64,000 nucleotides of DNA, from contig JAPXFY010000026.1 in the NCBI GenBank assembly GCA_030674185.1, positions 37,483,709-37,547,708 of the forward strand. The letters run 5' to 3'. The stretch is from Monoplex corrugatus. Taxonomy: Eukaryota; Mollusca; Gastropoda; Littorinimorpha; Ranellidae. The notes beneath the pieces are model-generated. The model worked only from the letters and a program-made list of their open reading frames with translations. It had not been told where the DNA came from and made no database searches. The position numbers were made by a program, and so were the translations under genes. Below are positions 55,573 through 64,000 of the stretch, one piece after another (position 1 is the stretch's first letter; each line of letters begins with the position of its first letter).

Positions 55573-55838
55573 AAAGACATACGGACAGAAAAGAGACTGT
55601 GAGAAAGAGTGAGCATAAGAGAGAAGTAAGTGACAAAGAGTGTGAGCATAAGAGCCACGTTGACATTCGCCTACAATAGAATACAGTGACCATGAATTGT
55701 GCGTAGTACGTATTCCATTTCAAGTGGAGGTCTTGTGACCCCCAAGATGCTGCAACACAGAAAAGCATGTATGTAAAGTTACCACTCCAGTAGGCTGAAG
55801 AAGAACTGTTGACCTTTGGCATACAACGACTCCATGAA

Positions 55839-55917
55839 TTAACCAACCCCTTCATTCCCTCAACCTACCCACCACTTGCATTGGCTTCTGGATAAGGTGA
55901 GGGTGCGAAAGGGTTAA
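55839..55917. mobile_element. TTAA-type foldback MITE, 79 bp
   Basis: Shortest complete copy: ttaaccaaccccttcattcc on the left and gggtgcgaaagggttaa on the right. Arms are diverged. Confidence 0.7.
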
Positions 55918-56454
55918 CACACTTTTAGTGTAGAGTAGAATGATTCTCAGGATAGGCACGTTTTGAGGGCTGTGTATACTACCATCTCCCCTGCCCTGAT
56001 ATGGCACATGTTTGTTTGCAGGTTTAAGCCGTGGTTACATCTGTGTGCAATTGCAGGTTATGTCAATGTAATCTAGAAAGATAATCGCTCAGGTAAAAAT
56101 GCATGGGGGAGCGATTCTGTATGCAAAGGCAAATATGGTTCACACTTTGCATAGATGTGTCTTGACTGCACTTGGGAGATTTTTATTACCGATATTAAGA
56201 AAAAAAAAGTGTGTGTGTGGTGTGTGTGTGTGCGCACACGAATATGTTATGTGGGCTATTCGAAGTCTCTCAGACAAGAAACTGCTGATTCTTTCTGGTT
56301 AGTACACCGCTCTGTGTTTCTGAGTTTTACTTGACACAATTTTTGTTGGCATAGGTTACATTTCCATACAAAAGTTGTCATATACTGGGTCCTTTTTTGT
56401 TTTTGTTTTTGCTGTATCATTTCTACCCAATTTCAACAGAGTCAGAAATGATCT
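55918..56454. other. no gene recognised
   Basis: AT-rich spacer with a short TG run near 56208-56238. Nothing else seen. Confidence 0.4.
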
Positions 56455-56795
56455 TCCATAGAGCTACGATGATGGGGATTATAACCATAATGCCATGGAA
56501 TTTCATTCTGGATTGAAATTGTGTGACAGGGCTGTACTGTATGCTTCCTTTCATAACACATCATGTACCCAAGAGATACAGACACCTGTAGTACTGGTCA
56601 TGAAATCTGACGCAGCACCCTGAATGAGGCATCTCTGACATGGATGAAACTTGACCGTATGGTCCCAGTCTTTCCAATGAACCCATAGCACACTTAATTC
56701 TCGTTTGGAGCCAGCTGGGTAGAAAAATCAGATTTAAACCCACACCTTCCAAACATTAGTCCACTGCACTAACAGCTGCACCATGGCCACTACTT
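56455..56795 (-). mobile_element. SINE-1, near full length
   Basis: On the minus strand the head is gtagtggccatggtgcagct (box A region) with ggtgtgggtttaaatctg (box B, degraded). The body contains gtgctatgggttcattggaa, and the 3' block tgaaattccatggcattatg is followed by ATC-rich sequence. Older than the copy at 2752, judging by box B decay. Confidence 0.7.
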
Positions 56796-58085
56796 CACAT
56801 ACTGTTGAACATTGATATACAGTTGTGTGGATGCCTACTGACCACAGTAACAATCTTGTGTGTGTATTACGCTGGCCTGTTCATTTACGTACAAACGTAA
56901 CCACGGCTTTATGGTAGAGACAAGTGTGAAAAACACAATGTACAGAATAGTGTGAGATCCCACTGTTCAAAATGTCTGTGTTGTGCAAACTTCTGCATGT
57001 GAGAGTGTGGAGTTCCACCCATTGCATAAGGAATCAAATAATTACACTTAGTTTACAGAGATGGCTTCTGATGACCTGGAACAAACTTCTCCGTAATGTG
57101 AATTTCTATGTTCCAGTTTGGATGAGTTTTCATGATGATGATAGTAATCTAGTTGGTCAACCTTGTACTCAACTGCTCAAATGTTGTTTTCATTTCTCAA
57201 AAACAAAAAAACTTTGTTAAGCACAAAGAAAAGACCATCAATGGCTAGGCTTGCACTACAAAGTGACAAAAAATGCTAAAAGTATATCCATATGCATACA
57301 ATGACGGTGCCAGACTGATTTTTATCCACACATACCAAAAACAGAAGTCTGACGACAGATTTCCATGACAACAGTAACCACTTGTACACAACTACATGCA
57401 CGAGTATCATCAGTAAAAATAAAAACAACCAAACCCTCCTACCCCCCCCCCCCCAGCAAAAAACAAACAAAAAAACCCCCTCAAATCAACCCCCTTACCT
57501 CCCCCCCAAAAGACAAAAACACTGGCATCAAATCCATGAAAAAGATCTTAAGACACATACACTAAAAAGAAATGTTGAAACATTTGTAAGAAAAAATCCA
57601 TAAGCATGTGACCAAATTCCCCTCAACTTCCTCCTCCCCCCAAAAATCCCAAGCACCCCCGCCCCCCCCCCCCCCCCCCCCAAAAAAAAAGAAAGAAAAA
57701 AGAAAAAAAAAAGGATTTACATCACAAAGTTATTCTATCAACCATGGAAGCATGACATTCAATGTATTAAAGCGCAAAGTCAAAAATACTGATCCACAAA
57801 CATAGAGCTGTGTTCTGTGTGTTCATTTTGGTGGTTAGTGGGGTAGGGGGAGATAATGTCAACACAGACATACAGCCATGTATTCATTTCGGTGGGATAT
57901 TGTTCGCTTCAAAATCAACTCTCCCTTTAAAACATACATTAGAAAGATTTGCAGCTCTCTTGGGGAAAGAACAGGACACCAAAAGGACATTTTCCAAAAA
58001 TGACGCATCCTCACAATAACTTCACCTGATGAGTAGCATTTTAAACAATTATTCCAGAAAACCAACAAATGACTATCAACTGACA
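56796..58085. other. no gene recognised; poly-C and poly-A blocks
   Basis: Poly-C tracts at 57440-57453, 57499-57507 and 57661-57680 lie in A/C-rich sequence. Open frames here are low-complexity. Confidence 0.4.
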
Positions 58086-58094
58086 TCATGGTGG

Positions 58095-58615
58095 GAGTTT
58101 TTCAGTATTATATAAAACCAATACTAATGTACGGATGTGAAACCTGGACAATTAACAAGCAAAGTCAAAACAAGATTGAGACAGCTGAAATGTGGTTTCT
58201 AAGAAGAATGCTAAGAGTTCCATGGACACCAAAGAAAACAAAAGAAATATTAAGAAATCCTTGGACAGCAAAGAAAATAAACAAAGCAGTTTTGAAAGAA
58301 TCAAACACAAAAAGAACACTAACGAAGAAGGTTAGGAAAAGACAAGCAACATTTATAGGACATTTTATGAGGCAAGAGAAATTTGAGCACCTAGTCACAA
58401 CAGGAAAGCTGGGGGGGGGGGGGGGGGGGGGGGGGGAAGAGCACCATATAGACCCAGGAGGAAAATATTAAACAGTTCTGCAGAGTAGGTGGGACCAAAA
58501 AGGGTAAGAGATAAATAATACTTTGCACCCATAAATGATATTGAAGGCCACGATCACATGAAAGGCCATAATTGGCAGTGCCATGTGGCAAGACACATGA
58601 TGATGACGATGATGT
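58095..58615 (+). mobile_element. LINE 3' end with internal duplication and poly-G
   Basis: Same LINE family: YGCETWTINKQSQNKIETAE, MWFLRRMLRVPWTPKK, then a near-duplicate PWTAKKINKAVL segment, FIGHFMRQEKFEHLVTTGKL, and a run of about 24 G (58411-58436) replacing the GKRAPG codons. After the run the frame degrades; the tail tgatgatgacgatgatg lies at about 58598-58614. The short repeat of the PWT-KK block is a local tandem duplication. Confidence 0.8.
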
Positions 58616-58782
58616 TCCAGACTCTGCAGCCCTTCATGCCCCTGTTCTCCTTGTGACCTCAGTGTTCATGGGTTTGGAGGTATAATGGACAGACAGCATG
58701 AATGGTGTGGATGTGGTCACACAGAAGGGAAAGCTTTTACCTGATAAAGCAGCTTCTAAGACAGGGATTAAAAAAACAAACT

Positions 58783-59012
58783 CTTTCACTCCCACACCCT
58801 ATCTGCCAACTGCAAAAACTTAACTCTTTCAACCTCTCACCCTATCCACCAGCTACCAAAACTGAACACATTCATCCCCTCACCCTAACCACCAGCTTCT
58901 GGTAGAAAGCTTGTAGACAGGGTGAGGGAGTGAAAAAGTTAAGTGTTTGCTTTGCTGCCATGGCTTACAATGCAGGATGCTGGTGGACAGGGTGAGGGGG
59001 TCAGAGGGTTTA
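58783..59012. mobile_element. nested TTAA-type foldback MITE
   Basis: Left arms ctctttcactcccacaccct and ttaactctttcaacctctca, right arms gggtgagggagtgaaaaagtt and ggtgagggggtcagagggtt. The outer end is eroded. Confidence 0.65.
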
Positions 59013-60366
59013 TGACTTTTTGTCAACAACCATCAGTTTTGTAATGGTAATGTTTTCATGTCAACTTTCATTTTTATGTCAACTTTCTACTATGACAAAG
59101 GAAGAACTTCAGAATTCAAAATGAATTCAGTTTACACAAAGTTTACTAACTTGGGTCTTTTCTTAAACATTATTACCTTAGTTTTATTTTTAATTGATGA
59201 GTAATTTGCACCCAATGCATCAACATTTGTATGTTTTCCAAATTTAAAAAAAAACAAAAACGGGGGGAAAAAAAAACGTTTTCAGAGCTGCAAATCTCTC
59301 TAATGTATCTCTCAAGGTAAGTGTACAAATCCATTTTGACAAAGAGGAGAAAAAAAAAAAATACAACAATCACAAAGATGGTAAACATACAAAATGGATC
59401 ACTAAACTCAGAATATATATATACATCCATCACTGAGAAAGTGTAACATGAATATGAAACATGAACAAGAAGTCTGACAGGAAATACGATACTGAATGTT
59501 CAAAGATGTTTGGTGTGAAGAGCTGGTACATGAACTAGAATGTTTGACATGAAAAGATGGGGGTATTACTGATACAAAAATTAGTAGGCATGCGCACACA
59601 TACTCACACATTGTACAATGATTATTTTTGATGCTAACACAACCAGTAAACAATCAATCAGCTAAGGGAAAACAACGCACAGTTACACAGAAACTCCTGG
59701 AATTAATATCCTTGCTTTAGGTTTGTAATCTTCAAACTAATTCGTTAAGCCCTTATAATAATTCTAAATTTAAATCATACATTTTGTCTTAAAGGGAACT
59801 CCCATGAATACATAGCCACGTGTATGATGTACACTTCCAGACGTTTTCATTCATTCATGTTGTTTACGAGGGTTTATATCAGGTCTGTCAACATAACCAA
59901 AGCCAAAAATTAAAATCAAGTTAAAAACAAAAACAAGACATAACCATAGACTCACTTGTACACACACATGTGAATGTGTACACAAACATTCACATGCACA
60001 TGCACATGTGCATGCACACGCACACACACACACACACACCACACACACTGAACTACAGTTTTGGAAACCATATGATAACTGCAACTCATCAGTTTAGAAC
60101 AAAATTTTCATACATGTACAGATTACAATCATTAATCTTCAATGTAAAACCAGTTCTGCTTTATTACTATTTACACAAACTGGATAAACACAGGCAAATA
60201 AACAAGAAGACAACAAACCACATAAGGAAGCACACACCTCTCTCTACGCAGACACAGATGTTCTCTCTCTGATGCAAACACACATCCTTGCTCTCTCTCT
60301 AACTCTTTAAACACACTCACTCTTTCTAAAAGTACGGGGGAGTAATTCATGTTATCAGAGAGCTTC
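59013..60366. other. no gene recognised
   Basis: AT-rich, with an ATGTGCAT-rich alternating purine-pyrimidine patch at 59960-60035 and short CA runs. Nothing coding. Confidence 0.4.
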
Positions 60367-60502
<136 letters not shown>

Positions 60503-60930
60503 GACCTAATGTGTTAGCAGGGAATTTTTCTGCCATTTCTGTGAGGATCTTTATCAAAATTTGGTCAAAACTGTGAACTGTTTAGGAGTCATGAAAGCAT
60601 AAGTTTCAATGGTAAAGCTCCTAGGTCAAGGCCAAACTGATCAAAACAAAACAAAGTGCCTGAATTCAACAATTTTTGAGGAAGGTGTGTAAACATTTTT
60701 TCCAGAAACGTGTACCAAAATTAAAATCTTTTATTATAGCTGCGACAACCTATCATTGTCCACAATGCAATCATATTTTATTTCAATTGAAGCTTCTTCA
60801 AGGTCGCACTGACCATGAGAACTACATTATTTGGATTTTCTGCAATAATTTTTGTATGGAAAGGGAGATGTCTGAATGTTCTGATCATCTTGATTTTCTT
60901 TTGTGTTGTTTTCTAACTTATTTTCTCATA

Positions 60931-60931
<1 letters not shown>

Positions 60932-60989
<58 letters not shown>

Positions 60990-60998
60990 CTCTCTCTC
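60932..60998. repeat. (CA)n(CT)n microsatellite
   Basis: About 55 bp CA then about 10 bp CT. Confidence 0.95.
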
Positions 60999-61774
60999 CC
61001 CTCGATCTCAAAGCAACAGAAACCAATAAAAAGAATCTGCTGGCATTGTCACCATGGTCAGATTATGTGTGATGTAGTAAACATCAACTGTTCATCAGAA
61101 ACTGCACAGCACAGCAAAAGTGGTGTGACAGCAATGAAACTGTTTAGATGGGGGAAACCCAAAATTAACAAATGTATGTGTATGCAGAATGTTTGGGAAA
61201 TTCCTAACTACAGGACCACAAATCTAGAAATACAATTTATTAAAATGAAAGAAATTGAATCACATAACTACTTCATAGAGCATGGTTAGTAATATCAGTG
61301 AAACAACAAAACAAAACAAAATAAAAAATTATTATTCATCTTCTTAGCCAAACACTCACACCACATACCAAAACCACAGAGAAGAGAAATTCTGCAGAAT
61401 TAGGGCTATCATCTGACTACTTTTCCTTTTTTTCCCCCCAAACATATTTAAAAACTTTTACAAAATTATTTCAGTTGCATGCTGAATTCATCATTATTTT
61501 ATCATCATACTTGTGTACATGTTTAAGTTCAAATTTTTTGATGTGATTGTACCTACACTTTGCTAATAGTACATGTATATGTTCTTTCTTTAAAATGTAT
61601 AAAAAGAAATTGGAGAAAAACAAAAATTATCATTATTTTCTTTCTGTTTTCAATGTGGCCTCTTCTGTCTCATATTTTCTACACCACCAAGCCAGATTGT
61701 ATCTGCTTCTTCTATTTCTTCATTCTTCATTTTACATTCATAACTCCCCCCCCCCCCCTTTCCTATTTCCCTGT
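60999..61774. other. no gene recognised
   Basis: AT-rich; poly-C at 61747-61759. Open frames show no domain. Confidence 0.4.
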
Positions 61775-62092
61775 CCCGTTTTAGTGCCACATTAATGGCC
61801 ACTGAATTTTGGACCATTTTCCTTAATGCTATGATGTTGTGACGATGCGGATGATAATCATGATGCTATGGAGTTCCATTCTGGACTGATACTGCGAGAC
61901 AAGAATTGTACCATATGCTTCTTTTTGTATTATTTCCTGGTGTCAACTAGGCCTGAGAAATACAGGCACCTGTGGTATTGGTCATGAGATTTAGGCAACA
62001 CCCTACTATGACACATCCTTGAAGAGAAGAGTTGTCTATGTGGTACCAGTCTTCTCAACAAGCCCATAACACATTCAACTCCAGATAGTTTT
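61775..62092 (-). mobile_element. SINE-1, 5' truncated
   Basis: Minus strand: body gtgttatgggcttgttgaga through ccacaggtgcctgtatttct, 3' block tggaactccatagcatcatg, then ttcagtggccattaatgtgg. The tRNA head is missing, replaced by A/T-rich low-complexity sequence. Confidence 0.7.
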
Positions 62093-62436
62093 TTTCTATT
62101 TGTTTGGTTTTTTCCTTTTCTTTTTTCTTTCTTTCTTTCTTTTTTTGTTTTTTTGTTCATGTTTTTTTTTTTAGCTGGAATGAATTATCTCTTGATTCTG
62201 CTTATCAGAAGAGAGTTCCTCACTATGCATGATCAACACACACACACACACACACACAACACCCACACACACCAGAACAAAACGAGAAAACAAAATCATG
62301 GAAAAAGCTGCCTCAATGGTTATGTCACACGCCAACAAAATCATACACAATAAAAGCAATAAGCTAATCTTCCCCTCCCTCACCCCCCAAATAAACAAAC
62401 AAAACAAACAAACAAAAAACCCCACCTACCAAAGGG

Positions 62437-62452
62437 GGGGGGGGGGGGGGGA
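62437..62452. repeat. poly-G tract
   Basis: About 16 G in a row in A-rich sequence. Confidence 0.85.
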
Positions 62453-62644
62453 ACAAAAGAAAAAAGCAAATAAAATTGTTATTGTTATTTGTGTTAGTTT
62501 TGTTTCAAGCTCAGCGAACTGTATAGAGCCATATCAGGGCTATTACCATTTCAAAACATACACAATACTTCAACAGGAAAAAAACAACAACAAAAAACCC
62601 CCAGAAAATTAAGTACATATATATATCAATGCAATCGTGCAATC

Positions 62645-62790
62645 TAAGGGGATGCCCCTGGTGTTGACCACTCCACCCAGTTTATCACACAGGGAAATAA
62701 AAAACAACAACAACATACCTGAATACAAATTTAAACATAATTAAGGACACAAAAACATACATAAAAACAGGCCAAAAATATGTACACAAA
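62645..62790 (-). repeat. dispersed repeat A fragment
   Basis: Plus strand ggggatgcccctggtgttga and gaatacaaatttaaacataa match the reverse complement of the family centre. Both ends lost. Confidence 0.6.
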
Positions 62791-63038
62791 TATCTGTATA
62801 ATCTGAACACATTATATGTACATGTCGTACAGGTACATAATGAAGCATAACTTCCACAATAATTTACACAGTACATGAAGCAAAAATCATCTGTTTACAG
62901 TTCAGGTTTATACTGACCATCAGAAATAAAAAACATGCGCACAGTGTGCACACTGTAATGATGGAAAGAACTGGTAAATTTGTTTTGTATTTTCCCTTGT
63001 GAAAAATCAAGACCAAGCAGTAATCATGACTTGATCAG

Positions 63039-63257
63039 TTAACCCTTCGACTCCCGTGCCCTATCCACCAACTACAAAAACTTAACCCTTTGACTTCCTG
63101 CAAAAACTTAACCCTTTGACTCCCCATCCTATCCACCAGCTTCGTTGCAAGGAAGCTGGTGGATAGGGTGAGGGTGTCAAAGGGTTCATTTGAACTTTGC
63201 TAGCATGGTTAAGAATGCAGGATGCAGAAAGACAAGGTGCGGGAATCAAAAGGTTAA
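63039..63257. mobile_element. nested TTAA-type foldback MITE
   Basis: Outer ends ttaacccttcgactcccgtg and gcgggaatcaaaaggttaa. The inner hairpin tatccaccagcttcgttgca with aggaagctggtggatagggt is nearly perfect. The spacer gctagcatggttaagaatgc matches other copies. Confidence 0.75.
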
Positions 63258-63427
63258 TATTTTATGAAACAAACAAAACACCCCCCCCCCCCCCCGGAAA
63301 TTCCACGAAACAGTGCCCCACAAACATGTATTTAGAAACAAACAAACAACAAATCAAAATCACACTAAACAAAGCACACACACAAACTGCAACTCATCAA
63401 ACCAAACCAAACCAAACCAAAGCGCGC

Positions 63428-63510
63428 CGCACACACACACACACACACACACCACACACACACGCACACACACACTCACTCACACACACACTCACTCACA
63501 CACACACCTG
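63428..63510. repeat. imperfect (CA)n microsatellite
   Basis: CA array broken by CTCA units. Confidence 0.9.
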
Positions 63511-63747
63511 CAGACAATGATCACATATACAACTACATTCATTTACGTGTAATGCCCTGTCTGTTGTACAAATGAACACAGCCAACATGTACTACCAGTC
63601 AGCAAATCTGCTTCATGGCACGCACAGTCTTCAGACAAATTTTGAAATGACCACAACTACTTTTTTCTGTTTCGTTGTTGTTGGTTTACTTCTTCTTCTT
63701 ATTTTTCTCTTATTTATTCATTTCATTCATTTGATTATATAATTATT

Positions 63748-63890
63748 ATGTATGATATGTATGTATGTATGTTATGTATGTATGTGTATGTTTTGTATGT
63801 GTGTACGTACGTACGTACGTATTTATGTATGTATGTATACATGTATGTATGTTTGCATGTATGTAGTACGTATGCATGTATAATATGTAT
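63748..63890. repeat. (TATG)n imperfect microsatellite
   Basis: Tetranucleotide TATG/TACG repeats, including gtacgtacgtacgtac near 63805-63820. Confidence 0.9.
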
Positions 63891-64000
63891 TTACTTATTT
63901 GTTTATTTTTCTATGAATTTACTTATCTATTAATTTATTTATGTTTAGTTGCCAAAGCTGCTCCGTTTGTGGCATTGATCACACACCGCCCATTCTGGCT

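Overview
This window looks like nuclear DNA of an invertebrate animal, most likely a marine lophotrochozoan such as a mollusc. That placement is inference. Supporting signs are split coding exons with GT/AG boundaries, an ELAV/Hu-type RNA-binding protein gene, HERO-type and RTE/CR1-like LINEs, tRNA-derived SINEs, piggyBac and hAT remnants, and very abundant CA/TG, GA, poly-C and poly-G tracts. The DNA is AT-rich and nearly all of it is introns, intergenic sequence and transposon debris. No bacterial genes, operons or CRISPR arrays were seen.

Layout. 1-5.2 kb: the last three exons of a plus-strand gene (1680-1864, 3396-3507, 4819-5143, phases compatible). Its product is conserved-looking but not firmly named, with a weak resemblance to TBATA/SPATIAL; SINEs and LINE scraps fill the introns. 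5.2-14 kb: a second SINE family, microsatellites and four degenerate minisatellites. 14-17 kb: a decayed piggyBac transposase (minus) and a possible second fragment. 17.0-25.5 kb: a cluster of three nearly identical HERO/R2-like non-LTR retrotransposons in one orientation: a 3' stub (17004-17591), a copy with the N-terminal zinc finger but frameshifted (17592-21338), and a 5'-truncated copy with an open C-terminus of 1029 codons (22110-25525). All three share a 3' UTR with a tRNA-like segment, an A-tract and a structured hairpin domain. Copy 2 is bracketed by a 370-390 bp inverted duplication and preceded by a 368-bp TIR element. 26.1-28.4 kb: a second decayed piggyBac (plus).

29-38 kb: the ELAV/Hu-like gene on the minus strand. 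One exon holds RRM1, RRM2 and the hinge (35608-36309); the terminal exon holds RRM3 (31427-31669). The intron between them carries two DNA transposons: a 615-bp element with captured promoter-like sequence and a small ORF, and a 1292-bp internally deleted hAT. Upstream, a near-perfect hairpin (37781-37867) buries a consensus 5' splice site.

39-64 kb: mostly intergenic repeats. These include four dated LINE copies ending in (ATG)n (one more lies at 1.9 kb), a 500-bp dispersed repeat, SINE copies, a large perfect palindrome (44.0-44.3 kb), an inverted repeat around a promoter-like centre (53.4-54.2 kb), microsatellites, and a family of TTAA-bounded foldback MITEs that often nest in one another. 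Across the window the palindromic octamer TAGGCCTA is strongly over-represented.
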